Shown in pieces: positions 1-17,452 of a stretch of 64,000 bases of DNA. The translations under genes were made by a program, and so were the position numbers. The notes beneath the pieces were generated by a model. That model was not told the DNA's origin, made no database searches, and saw nothing but the letters and a program-made list of their open reading frames with translations. The stretch is from Hydnum rufescens UP504 (lineage: Eukaryota; Basidiomycota; Agaricomycetes; Cantharellales; Hydnaceae): the NCBI GenBank assembly GCA_014904985.1, contig MU128967.1:124001-188000 (forward strand). Direction: 5' to 3'. The first letter of the stretch is position 1; every line of letters starts with the position of its first letter.

Positions 1-6318
<6,318 letters not shown>

Positions 6319-6866
6319 GTCCAATTCATCATTTTCAAGTTATCTCCTCTTCATTCCGACTGGACTGGTTTATATTTCCGTGTTGTACGGCTTTGTTGTC
6401 CATATTTATCCTCTGGTTTTATTGGTACGAATGCATGGCTACCTAAATGACATGATGTCTAACTGCTTGATTGCTGATCGTCAAGAGATGGGATATATCA
6501 GGTACATAAACCAATATCGCCCACTAAGGGGTCAAGATCAAAAGGGCAGCTTGTCTGTTGAATGGGGGCCCTGTCTTACGGCGGATGACGAAAGGAAATG
6601 GTGGGGGTGGAGACCTATCTATATACCGCGTCGGGTCAGGCTGCGTTAGAGCTGTTCGGAACAATTAAGGCGAGTCTCTCCTCCTCCTTATGTCCATTAG
6701 ACCCGTAGCGTTTTCGTCTACTGCCTTCCCTCCCTTTGCGGAGGGAAGGAAAAGGGGAGAATTACGGAATGGGTTTTAGGTGTTTTTACTTTTTGAATGA
6801 GATCGTGTGAATCCGGCAGACGCCGTCGCTCGTCTCAGGCCATTTTTATCACTTGGACTCTTAACG
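6319..6866. other. Intergenic: SMC3 3' region and ERG26 promoter
   Basis: No convincing gene is seen. The stretch holds the SMC3 3' untranslated region and the ERG26 5' region, including a short perfect inverted repeat at 6724-6749. Confidence 0.5.
6724..6749. repeat. 10-bp inverted repeat (hairpin) upstream of ERG26
   Basis: CCTTCCCTCC and its exact reverse complement GGAGGGAAGG are separated by 6 bases. The repeat lies about 120 bases before the ERG26 start. It could be an RNA hairpin in the ERG26 leader, part of a SMC3 3' end signal, or chance in a pyrimidine-rich promoter. Confidence 0.5.
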
Positions 6867-8339
6867 ATGGGCGAGTCGTACCTGGTCATTGGGGGCAGCG
6901 GATTTCTTGGCAGAAATATTGTAGAAGGGCTTCTTGCCCGTGGGGACAAGAACGTCTCTGTTCTAGACGTCGTTCAACGATTTCATGATGTCACGTTTTA
7001 CCCTGGAGACATCACGAATGAGGTCGACGTGGGGAACGCAATCCAAAAGGTGAGCGTGTATTGTTAACGGGCGGCTAGGACGGATTTTCACTCAACTGTG
7101 GTGATTGCAGAGCGGTGCGACGTGCATATTTCACACTGTTGCGCCAAATGTGGTCGGTGGCTCTACCCGTGACCTCTTCTACCGCATCAACGTCCTTGGA
7201 ACAAAGACTGTACTAGCATGTGCTGCCGCTTACGGTGTACCCAAGGTTGTGTATACGAGCAGTGCGGGGAATGTGTACAACCAAACAGACCTCATCGACA
7301 TCGACGAGCGTCTCACTGTTCCCGAAAATCAACGCGACGCTTATAATGCGACCAAGGCCGAAGCAGAAGCACTGGTGCTTGCCGCTAATGGGCAGGATGG
7401 ACTTCACACCGTGGCCCTTCGTCCTGCAGGGATTTTCGGGTGCGCTAAAACGTTCCTTTTTTTACCGAGGAATTATCCTGTTCCAGTGTACTGAGCAGAG
7501 ATGTGTCCACTTTCACAGACCTGGGGCTCGCCAGCTGATGCCAGGCTGGCAAATGTCATTAAAAACAATCAAACACGTATACAGATTGGGTCCAATTGCA
7601 ACATGTTCGATTGGCTGTATGTGGACAATTGTGTCAAAGCGCATCTCCTCGCAGCGGACAAATTACTCAATCCCCCCATTGACCCATCCGCTCTCACTCG
7701 GTCTCTCCCATCTATAACACTGTCCACGGGAAAGTATACGATACCCACGAGTGATGCGCGCCCTCCAGGCCCAGCGCTCGAAATCGCGCCCGAAGTAGAA
7801 GAGCGGTACTTTGCGTTCCAAGAAGGGATTCAAGACAAATCCTGTGTCCGCTCCAAATTCGACCCCTTGACAGAGGCCGCGCTCGAACTCGAGCCGACGT
7901 ACCCCCTGCAGGTCGCTGGCCAGGCATTCTTCATCACGAACGGCGAGCCGATGTACATCTGGGACTTCTTCCGCGCGATGTGGAAGGAGCTGGGGCACAA
8001 GAATGAGAAATGGGTGATCGCGGTTCCGAATGCCCTGGGACTTGTCTTGGGCACCCTTAGCGAGTGGTACAGCTCGCTGAGGGGCCGCGAGCCCGGTTTC
8101 ACGAGGGACAGGATTTACTATGTGACGCAGCAACGGTGGTTTAATATCGAAAAGGCCGGCGGGTGTTAGGCTATGAGCCCGAGGTTGGAATCGAAGAGGG
8201 CATCAAACGTACATGCGCAGTGAGCCTGGATTCTCTCTTTTTAGTTCCTTTCTTGGAATTCAGTGATATATGGGCTCATTTTGGGTTTTCCTTGCTGTAG
8301 TGGTGGATAGCCGAGCAGGCGCAGTCGCAAAAGACTTAG
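6867..8339 (+). CDS. ERG26: ERG26, sterol-4-alpha-carboxylate 3-dehydrogenase (decarboxylating); two apparent 1-base deletions
   Basis: Erg26 is the NAD(P)-dependent 3-beta-hydroxysteroid dehydrogenase/decarboxylase of the C4-demethylation complex in ergosterol synthesis at the ER. The start at 6867 puts the Rossmann motif GGSGFLG at residues 8-14. A TSSAGNVY segment and the catalytic YNATKAEAE (YxxxK) follow, then RPAGIFGPG, FDWLYVDN, and NGEPMYIWDF near the C-terminus. Introns lie near 7050-7110, 7439-7538 and about 8220-8300; the last exon ends AEQAQSQKT. Conserved sequence jumps frame twice. At 7541-7550, RQLMPG continues as LANVIKNNQT only if one base is added. At 8151-8162, IEKA continues as RRVLGYEPEVG only if one base is added. 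Otherwise the protein is intact, so sequence error is likelier than decay. Confidence 0.93.
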
Positions 8340-9515
8340 TCCTAGAGGGTCTGAATTTCACCGGTTGTGCTACAATCTACCCCAAGATTTACCTCGTGAA
8401 AAATCCAATATTTTATCTTCACGTGGCATTGGGGTGGGGTGCTTGGCGAGTACTAGTGCACAAAGCTGGACTGGCGCACTATGTTATCTATTACAGTATT
8501 CGGACGAAGCTATGACAACATATCTCCACATGCGTAACGCGTAACCTGATCCAATATTATTTCAATCGCAGCGTATCGTATCACTGGTTTTCGGTTTTTT
8601 TTTTCCAAAGGCAGTTTCTGGCCTTGAGCCGCCGCCCCTAAGCCCCACATGTGTACCGAGAAGACGAGTGAGTAAACTGTGTGCCGTACCTGCGGGGTAC
8701 GTGTGCCGGGTGCAATCAAGCCACATATGTACATACATACCTCATTGCATTGCAGAGAAAGATTGATCATCCTTCGGCTTGGCTGATGTGCAGCGCATGC
8801 AGTGATGAGAGAGGCGGTGCGAGTGAAGATTATTAATAAACAGGATCCGATGTTTGTTTACATAATGAAAATAGGGGGTCGCTGCCCGAAAGGAATGTTG
8901 CGTTGTGTTTTGTTGTTTCCCTTTACAGTATTCCTTGGCCATGGTTTGGCTCCCTTTGTTTTTCCCTTTGTCGATAAGAGAGAGGAGGCCCCTGCCGCAA
9001 CTAAATATAGCGGTTATCTCGGAGGAAAATCATGACTCGGGCGAGGGTACGTTTATGGCAAGTGTGTTCAGCGGCAGTCGTGCGGCTTGCCATTACCGTA
9101 ACAAAAGCTCCCTCCCCAAGAAGCGGGTTTTTTCATGGACAAATTATTATAGTATGCATGGATAATTCGGGTAACGGCCATACACAACTACGGTAACTAG
9201 CAGCGTTCACTCCCAGGAATTAAAGTAGGACTAAAGACGTAGGTAGAAAGTAATGTAGGGGTAAATGTAGTATGCAAAAAAACACCCACGAAGCTGATAT
9301 AGTAGTAAATGATACATGCAAATCTGAGAGAAAGGCGAGAGAGAATAAAGGAGTGGGAGAGGTTGAAATCCCAAGACCACTGTATACGGCAGACAAGTAA
9401 ATAATTTGCGATAGCAAACGCGCCAGGGGGGCCAGCCGCCGGCAACCAAGCCGTATATGCAAATATAAGATTCAAATGAGTGGCGGCAAGGGGCAGTCCG
9501 ACCATCAGACTGGCT
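8340..9515. other. Intergenic, convergent 3' regions
   Basis: This lies between the stops of ERG26 and the gene at 9516. Short open frames on both strands lack any conserved motif or start context, and no RNA gene is seen. A T-rich tract sits near 8597. Confidence 0.45.
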
Positions 9516-11345
9516 CTAACATGCCAAAGGTGACTTCCTCCTTTGGGCCAGACAGTACGCGCGTACGGGCCGACACATATTCATAGCGCGAGAGCCCATC
9601 CACTCTACTTGGCCCAGTCCAAGTTCGGCGGCACGTATTCGAATAGCATTCTCCAACGCAAAGACGCGGAAGAACCTCTGATCCGCGATACTTCGGCGAC
9701 GAAGGGTCTGGGAAGGGGAAACGGGAGGAGGGGAAGGAATCATCCACATCGGAGACCGGTGACGCCGGCGCGTGCTTATCTCCTCAGTCTCACTGATTAT
9801 GTCATCGTCCACCGGGATGTTGGGATCGTCTAGCCAAGACCGGGGGAGAGGGGAGGGTGAACGATAGTGATCCTTGGAAAATGATTGGGCGGACGATCGT
9901 CTACGAGGGATATGGAAAGTTGCAAACTCTACACAACTTGGGGAAATAGGCTCCAGTTTGGTATTAGACCAATCGCTGCCAAAGGCGGCCTTTACTTGAG
10001 GACCCCGCGCCCGATAGCCATATGCAGTGACGATGGGGTGCGATACCACACGAGGCGGAGAGGGCGTGGGTTCAGCCGAATCCTCGGCAGGAAGAATGTT
10101 GGGTGCCAGTGTTACGGGTGGCAACATGCACATATTGTCCTGATACGCGGAAAGCGTCATATGACCCATGCGAAGCCATTTCGCACCAGAAGCCGGTGTC
10201 CCAGCGGCATTGGTACGGCGCCGGGTGCGTGTGGAACAGTGCTCAGCAAATTCTCGGGCTTTCAGTAAGGAAGCCTGGAACGCGGCCTCTTCCGCCACCA
10301 ACCGGCTAGCTTGGGCCTTGGCGACCGCTTGACTTTCGGCAAGGTCGATATCGACGATATGTTGCACTAGTGGACAGGAGTATTCAGGGATAGGTGTGGA
10401 AGGGAGTGGAGGAGGATATTGCGGAGGTGTAAGAATGAGAATAGGGATATTGAGCTCCTTTCTTTGTTTCTCTGTCTGGCCCTTTGTGGGAGATGCGGAA
10501 CAAGAGGGGCAGCTGGTGGCAGCAGTAGATAGAGAACGAGAAGAGGATGGTGAGAAGAGCGAGTCAACAGCGGTAAGAGTAGAATTCAGTGGAGTCAGCA
10601 GAGCAGGAGCATTTCGACGCGTCATCCACGACCTTGGTCTTCCGTCGTTTGGGCTTAGGAGGAATCTTTCTATCCGGGAGACAAGTAACGAGATGGAGGT
10701 AATTCCCGAGCTTGCCATCAGGCTTCAGTGCATTCTTCTCCTCCACGCTGTCTTGGTCGAGGGGGAAGAGGGCACCAAAGCGTCGACGGTGGGCCTCCTT
10801 GATGGAGGCTCTCTTACGAGACTTGGTCGCAACAGGAAACAAAGGCAGGCGCTTAGGTGGGCGGGGGATCTTGGGGGGCGAGGAGGGAAGTAGATATTTG
10901 GACCTTCCCACGGGGAGCCTTCAGAGTCCGAGTCGCTGTAGAGCGGCTCGTCGTCTTCTGACTGGTCAGAGGAGTGCTCGCCAGATGACGTGTGTTCGTG
11001 GCACCTCCAGTCCTCGTCCTCGTCGTCGAATGTGTCCACGGACAGGCTGACCTCTGGAGGATCCTCGTACATATGAAACGCCTGGCGCCCTTGAGCCGCG
11101 GGCGGAGGTGAAGGAGAGGAAAGAGCTCGTCGTGTTGCAACCGCCCGGGGCGTAATCGATCGTTGATGGGGAGGGGATACAACAGGAGGCGATGGTGATG
11201 TGAAACGGGAGCGGGATTGCAACGGCTTATTGACAGCAGACCTGGAGGATGGCCTTACATCTTGGTCGCGCCTGAGGTGGTGATCGCGTCAAGATGAGGC
11301 TGGGGTGAAAACAGGGGAGGGGCCGCGACTTACGAGAATCTGGAC
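9516..11345 (-). CDS. Uncharacterised protein, paralog A of a pair (9.5 and 15.6 kb); needs frame corrections
   Basis: Function is not recognised. Reading leftwards there is a Ser/Pro-rich start, an acidic patch (EDDEPLYSDSDSEG), then a conserved core of the form RKRASIKEAHRRRFGALFPL, DSVEEKNAL, GKLGNYLHLV (about 10660-10850). A P/S-rich linker, an Ala/Glu-rich helix (VAEEAAFQASLLKAREFAEH) and a C-terminal block RFFRVFALENAIRIR follow. The same blocks in the same order occur in the gene at 15583-17452. The frame changes twice without a good intron: near 10905-10910 and near 10600-10625, each repaired by one added base. The 5' exon is uncertain, with a possible donor near 11335. Low-complexity sequence, nuclear-type basic and acidic patches and no membrane segment are visible. 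Exact exon structure is not secure. Confidence 0.6.
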
Positions 11346-11829
11346 GTGTTTAGGGGATACTGTCTGATCTTGGCGTTGGAGAAGACGTGTTGAGAACGGT
11401 CTGTGCGCTGTCGAAAGGACATTGTTGGGGAGGGGGGGGATAGAAACGATGAGGAGCATGGGAGAGCTTTTGGGCTGTACCTGGTGCTGACTTAACCAGC
11501 GCGGAGTGGGGAGGGAGGAATTGGGAAGCTATTTCCTTATCGGGCGTGAAGGGGCGTGAAAGCCTCTCCGCACACAGCAAGCGAGTCAGCGGCAATCTCC
11601 GCTTCACCGCCCGCTCCGCACCAATTTTCTCGTGGCCGTGGCCTTGTGGTCAACATCTTATTAGCAACTATCACTCTCTCTGATCACATTGATTATTAGC
11701 CTGAGTACTGATCCATGTCGCCCATGAGGGGTAAGGCGGAGATTGAGGCTGCGCTCCCGCCCTGATTAGCTCCCACATGCCATATCCCCATATCGATAAG
11801 CGCGTACAAGATAAACTGAAAAGGCTCGA
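11346..11829. other. 5' region of the gene at 9516, and 3' side of the dioxygenase gene
   Basis: A minus-strand open frame (about 11350-11607, Pro/Ser-rich) could be an additional first exon of the paralog A gene, but no conserved residue proves it. Nothing else is seen. Confidence 0.3.
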
Positions 11830-13176
11830 TCAACCCAAGTCGTGACTTGTCTCCGCCAACGGCCGCAGTGCCCGCAGCCGGTCCAAAACCCCTTCCGCTT
11901 CAAGATAACACCCCTTCAGCCATCGCTGTATATCCTCACTGCGGGTGCTGTTTGCTGGGGTCGCTGTCAAAGCGTGGGCATCGGTACCAGTGGTATTTTC
12001 ATTCCTGAACCCACGCCGGCCATGAAGCACTCGGCGATTGTCAAAGACGACTGCAAGGCCCTCTGGAATGGTGATCTCGTACAGGCGCTCAGGCGCCCCA
12101 AGTAATGTGACGAATTCTCTGAGAGCGGGAAGAAATCGCGGATCGCGAGCCGTCTTGAGTGGCAAGGGCGATTGAAAGGGAGGAGAATAATTGATATACC
12201 GCACTTCCGCCTCGTCATTCCCATGGACCTGTGGGAAGAGCTCGATGGTTGCGTGTTCATGATATAGATGGTGGTTATCGTTGATATAATGAAATCCAAT
12301 TGCAGAATTGCACAACACATCGTATGCCTCTCGAGAGGATTCGCGGAGCGAGTGCGCCGAGTGAAGCGAGTCAGAGAAAATGGACTCGCCCCCTTGTACG
12401 CCACGGCATCGCAACATGTGCAATATCTGATACCTCGGTGGATTCTCAAAGTATTCGAGATCCATATGCAGCCCTAGGTCAAGATTGGTGTACGCGATGT
12501 TCCGGCTCTCTTCCCCTCTGCTCCGAACATCCCACACACGACCATAGAACGTCTCCCGAATCTCACCAAAGAGTTGGGCCAGGCGTGGGAGCTCGCACCG
12601 CGCGTCCGAGGTGTCCTCGTGGGGAACATTAGACACGAACATGATTCCATATTGGGCGAGTTGTTCCAAGGCGCGCAAAAGCCCCAGAGGTGTAGACAAT
12701 GAGGTATATGTTAAAAATAAATTGGGAGACTGCCGTAAAATTTCTCGCGTCCAGGTAATGCGGGGAATTGCATGGTGAAAAGTGCGGAAATCGTGGGGAG
12801 ACACATGACGACGCAGCAAGTCGAGTGAAAATTCCGAGTGGTGGGGCCAAGCAAATCCGGAAGTTGGGCCACTTTTTTCCCATGTGATTCCCAGATGAGT
12901 CCCATTTCGAGTCAATCGGACATTCTGAGGGCGCGAATCGAGAGGAACGTCAATAGAAGAGTGCAATTTCTGTCTTGTCGATGGATGGATGAGTTGAGGA
13001 TCAGAGTCGCGCAACCAGGTGTAAGGAATGAGCCCCGTTGCATTATCTTCAGCAAACCGAACGCCCAGAGCCTCATTCCAGAGTTTGATCTCAGGGGCCT
13101 GGTGTCTAGAACATGTAGAATGGAGTGTGCGTGCGCCTCTGAAGCCTCGTAGGCCCTTCAGGGTTGCGATCATCAC
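11830..13176 (-). CDS. Gamma-butyrobetaine / trimethyllysine dioxygenase-family protein (TauD/TfdA fold), probably mitochondrial
   Basis: An intronless 448-residue Fe(II)/2-oxoglutarate dioxygenase, related to the carnitine-biosynthesis enzymes. Residues 1-25 are Arg/Ser-rich and look like a mitochondrial presequence. The N-terminal domain of the family is present (WLRDSDPQ...HPSTRQK, 54-70). The catalytic domain carries the metal ligands HMD (His237, Asp239) and a distal histidine in VLHGRRGF (His385), with the 2-oxoglutarate-binding arginine just after. FENPPRYQILHMLRC and GGES also match the family. The cysteines that bind zinc in vertebrate butyrobetaine hydroxylase are absent from the N-terminal loop, so the substrate could be butyrobetaine, trimethyllysine or a related compound. 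It lies between two copies of an unrelated paralogous gene. Confidence 0.88.
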   Translation of the reverse strand: MMIATLKGLRGFRGARTLHSTCSRHQAPEIKLWNEALGVRFAEDNATGLIPYTWLRDSDPQLIHPSTRQKLHSSIDVPLDSRPQNVRLTRNGTHLGITWEKSGPTSGFAWPHHSEFSLDLLRRHVSPHDFRTFHHAIPRITWTREILRQSPNLFLTYTSLSTPLGLLRALEQLAQYGIMFVSNVPHEDTSDARCELPRLAQLFGEIRETFYGRVWDVRSRGEESRNIAYTNLDLGLHMDLEYFENPPRYQILHMLRCRGVQGGESIFSDSLHSAHSLRESSREAYDVLCNSAIGFHYINDNHHLYHEHATIELFPQVHGNDEAEVRYINYSPPFQSPLPLKTARDPRFLPALREFVTLLGAPERLYEITIPEGLAVVFDNRRVLHGRRGFRNENTTGTDAHALTATPANSTRSEDIQRWLKGCYLEAEGVLDRLRALRPLAETSHDLG

Positions 13177-15582
13177 GATCTGAGCCTGAGAGCAGCCCTG
13201 CCAAGTCTCAACGCCCCACCGCTCAATCGTGTGCCAAAGCCGGAAAGCACCTGCGTTACCGATTACCTTCTTTAGGTCCTCCTGTCCTGCAGTATTTCTT
13301 TGGAGGGTTCGACTTCAACGGCCTCTAGTCCAACGTGTGGTGAACGTGGGAGTCACACCGCGGATGGTTCCAGTGCCGGCCCATTTCTTCTTCCGGTGCA
13401 ACCCAATTGTTTTTCTGTGTGCGTACGCTTGATATCGCGCCCCAGACAGACGTATATAGGTTCGTGGGTACTAGGTACTTCTCTACAGCTATAGGCGCCT
13501 CTCAGCTAGGGGGATCCGATCCCTATGAGATTCCTTGGCATCCTTATTACAGTACTCACTATTAGCTTGAAAATATAGGGGCCCCTGGGTTCATGTCCTG
13601 TCCGCTACAGATATGCCGGAGGTTCAGGGGCATGTGCCCCTGGACCCTAATACCCCAATACAAGTGCTGCCACGAACCGGCACCGGCAAAAAAAATAACG
13701 CCGAAGAAGTCTTGTTTTTCTCTTTGGATTCAACTCAAGCAAACTCCAATTACATGCATTTATCCCTAGCCTTTATCAGAGTTGTTGCAAGGCAAGAGGC
13801 TTTGCTTAGTCAGCATGGCTTTTCTCGGCATGTACCGACGCCCTTTCCTGGCCCAATTTTTCAAAGTCTTCTGTCCTCCGCCTCTAACGCCACCTTGCCT
13901 ATAATAGGCTGATTAGCTAGGACCCCAGAAAGCATTGTCAAATTTCGAACTCCCAGACGGTGCTTTGCCCCTCGACTTCATCAGGGTGCCGAAATTTTTT
14001 AGATCTAGGAACCCTTCCACCCAGCAACCCTCGCCTCGACCCTGCACCTTAACGCGGACCCGGAGATAGCCGGAAATCACGCTGTAAACAGACACTCAAA
14101 CGCCTAAACTCTCGCCGATCACCCCGACGGCCTGGTGCTTCCTATCAGATACGTCAAAATGGAAAATGGATCTAAAAGTCTAGGGATCACACCCCATGGG
14201 GTAAAAAAATCCGTGTTGCGGATGCGGAAAGATCCAGGCCAGGTTCGCCATCACCACGCACCCAAACTCCGCGGAACTGACTGGATCTAGGTTTCGCCCC
14301 AAAAGGCTCGTCGCAAAGATTCATGAAACGCGGATCAAAGCGCTAATACTTGCCTAATTTAGAGCCTTCTAGGGCTCCCGATTAACTGTGTTTACTTACA
14401 GCACTGTGATTACGATATCATCCCAGCCTAACTTAAGACGACGGACGACGGAGCGGGCAGGGTCACGGCGTGCCCACATTGATTTGATCATGTCGATGAT
14501 GTAGTATGATTCGGACGGGGGAATTAGCTGCATGTCAGATACGGATTGGGACCAAAACTTCTGTAGTAGGTAGTATAGTATTGCCACCACTTTGTGACTT
14601 GACTTTATTCAAGCCACAAGTCGATTCAGAGCCACCCCCACGTTGAGCCGAACCGAGTTGGTCCCGCAGCTTCCCGAGTTGAATGAATCCCACAACATCA
14701 CGGCCTCGGATTGGATCAAACCCCACAAAGTCGAGAGCCGCGCGGTGGCACGAATGTATTCACTCGATCGATCTCCACACGCGAAGCATGACAAACCCAT
14801 CTCTCTCAGTATTATTACATTTCTGAAGAAAATACCGCAGATGGATAGAGAGCACACGCCCACCCCTCGACTTTGCCCCAACACTTGAGCTCTCCCCACA
14901 GAGGCCAGTGAGCATGGTCTTCAGCGGGATGATTCCGATCCTCGGCTCGAACACTGGCCCGAGCCACACACAATACAATTGTCGCGATACTTATGTAATC
15001 CGGCGCTTACTTGGATTTCATTTTGGGTGGACGGGTGATATGTTCCGGTGCTTGATATGTCTTGTATGTCGGCCAAACATGGCTGGGTGGATTCGATGTT
15101 TGTGCTGAGTGAGGAGGAATCGGGATAGGTTGGTTTCACAATACAGGCGCTTGACCACTGGCATCGCATATACTACCGTATCGCAATCAGTCCGCTATCA
15201 TGTATGCTCTCTACTAGTCACAGATGGGACATTCTTTCTTGGAGGGGATGGTGATCTCACAGCGCGGGCTAGCGCCTCTGTGAGACTCATCTGAGAAATT
15301 AAATCCAGTGACGCTCACAGGTCCCGATCGTACACGAATCTTCAGACGATTCTGCCAGACAACACAGTTTGCGACTTCGCGCGTACACAGATACAAGCAC
15401 CGTACAATCTCCCAACAAAAACAAGCAAAACACGAATGAAATACAAACCGCCTCCAAAGAATGTCAATAACTTTTACGTGCCCGTACCCTCACGAAGAGC
15501 AACACGGGAAGCAACAGTGAAAAATGATGTGGAGGAAACACACCAAAGAAAGCGGGGCATCACGTCGGGGTGCATTCGACCC
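13177..15582. other. Gene-free stretch upstream of the dioxygenase gene
   Basis: Both strands were read. Short open frames exist (for example 13613-13912 plus strand and 14609-14899 minus strand) but none has a conserved motif or a plausible exon chain. No inverted terminal repeats or tRNA boxes were seen. The right end is the 3' region of the gene at 15583. Confidence 0.4.
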
Positions 15583-17452
15583 TCAAGGTGCTCCCAACGC
15601 GCCGCTTGCGCCATCTCTCCAAGCCCACACCCCCACACGCCACACAAAGCTCTTTTTTGTGTTTCGCGACACGGAAAAACGCGTCCGAATGCCATCCTTC
15701 GCCGCCACAGCCGGCCACCTCTGTTGCGCACGACCATACGCTGACATGATCAAGTGCGGACTACACCCAGCGTACTTGACGCGCGTGGCCATCTCCACAG
15801 CGTACACACGGAAGAACTGTGAGTCTTGCAGGACGATGTGTCGATGGCGGTGCTGCGGCTGCTGTGAGCCAGGGACACGTTGGATGGGGAGGTGGTCATC
15901 ATCCTCATCCTCATCCTCGTGGCCGTAATCGCCTGCTCCCTCAACATCATCAAGGTCCTCTTCGTCTTCATCATCATCAACGACGGGGCGACCGTACAAG
16001 TCGTCCTCATCGTCCTCGTCCCCCCAATGACCGGATGAGTACCGCCCACGCGATCTAGAACGGGATTGAGATTCCCTACACGCCATTCGCGGCCGGAGGA
16101 AGGACGCGAGGGGTTTCACTCGTGGCCTGTGAATGTAGGTCTCCAATTCGACGATGGTACGATACGTTTCAGAAGAGAGAGCGGGGTGGTGAACTTCAGG
16201 GAAAGCGTGGGCGACGGCAGAGGAAGTGGCACGTGCGCCATAGGGACGCATAGGCATCGCGGTGAAGAAAGGCTTAGGGGAATGATGCTCGGGAGGAGAA
16301 GAGGGAGAGGCGTAGCCGCCGGTGAGATCGAAGAACCGCGTTTTGAGGCTTTGTGTTAATACAGATGAAGGGAAGGAAAGTTTTTCAAGCAGGGTGCGTT
16401 CGGCGATTCGGCGTCGTCGGGCACGCAGGGCGGCTTTTTTGGTATTGATGTACAAGCTGGCAAGTTGGGAGGCGGCCTGGAAGGCCTCTTCTTCCGCTTG
16501 CGCAACTCGGTCGCGTTCCTGCTGGATGCTACTTTCGGCTTCGAGCTTAAGGGTGAGGGACAATTGGAAGAGGGGGCATTCAGATTCGGGAACGGGAATC
16601 AAGCGAGAGGGCTTTGGAGGAAAGAAGGGAACTTTAATACATGAAGGGGGGCGCGTGGAGGACGGGGCCGTGGAGACACTGGATGCAGAGGAACTTTCGA
16701 ACAACTCAGAGGGTGGTGAAGAATGGAATGATGATGTGGACGAGATGCGTGATGGCGAAACAACAACAGGGGAACGCGAAGGAGCAGCTAGGACGTGACG
16801 TTTAGCTTGAGCCTGAGGAGTGAGCCGCACATCTACTTTCTGCTTTCGTTTGATGGATGCTGTAGCCGGAAGCGACGCGCACCGGGCGCGATGGGTTTAG
16901 GGACGACGAGATCATGATATCGGGCGAGTTTCCCGCCGTGCCGCAGGGCCTGCCGTTCCTCCATCGAATCGGATTCGAGGGGAAACAAGAGACCAAAGCG
17001 GCGTTTGTGAGCCTCTTGGAAACTCGCGCGTCTTCGCAAGCGCGCGACGGTGGCCGTGGTCATTAACGGAACACATCGTCGCGTGCGGGGAATACGGGAA
17101 GGGCCCGGAGCAAAAAGCCAGTCGTCCGAGTCCGGTTCATCATCTGAACCGTCATCAGAGCAGAAAACTTGATCGTCGTCGCTAGAGGAGCCCTCTTCCT
17201 CCTCCCAGTTGCATTCGTAGTTAGCGCGAGGACCAACCATGGGGTAGTGTTCATGCCCTCGGGGCGGTGGTAGAGGCACGCGGGTCGACTCCAAGAAAAT
17301 GGGCCTGGCCAATTCAGGTCGAGAACACGCAGATTTTCTTGGAGAACACGCGGCGTTATCGAGGTGGAATATGGGTTTGGGAGTGTTGCAGCGGGAGGGC
17401 GGGCGTCGTCGCCCCGTCGTCTCCAGGAGCGACACGGCAGTGGTGAAGACAT
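15583..17452 (-). CDS. Uncharacterised protein, paralog B of the gene at 9.5 kb; acidic insert; needs frame corrections
   Basis: Second member of the pair with the gene at 9516. It shares the core RRRASFQEAHKRRFGLLFPL, DSMEERQALRHGGKL, YHDLV (about 16930-17040). It also shares the Ser/Pro linker, the helix QAEEEAFQAASQLASL and the C-terminal block QFFRVYAVEMATRVK. It differs by a strongly acidic Asp/Glu run (about 15910-16030) and an Arg/Ser stretch just before it. A start at 17452 (MSSPLPCRSW) requires a frame change into the main frame near 17430, and another one-base correction is needed near 16880-16895. The two genes sit in the same orientation either side of the dioxygenase gene, consistent with an old local duplication. 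Function unknown; the basic and acidic composition suggests a nuclear protein, which is a guess. Confidence 0.6.

Noticed and set aside
7541..8162. ERG26 as a pseudogene
   Set aside because: Both defects are single missing bases in otherwise perfectly conserved sequence, and the same defect type recurs in many genes of the window, so decay of this gene alone is not the best explanation.
10396..10893. Plus-strand open frames over the 9.5-11.3 kb gene
   Set aside because: They are mirror readings of the Ser/Pro and Arg-rich minus-strand exons, which are supported by a paralog at 15.6 kb.
13500..15500. Degenerate transposon in the 2-kb gene-free block
   Set aside because: No terminal repeats, target duplication, reverse transcriptase or transposase motif were found on either strand.
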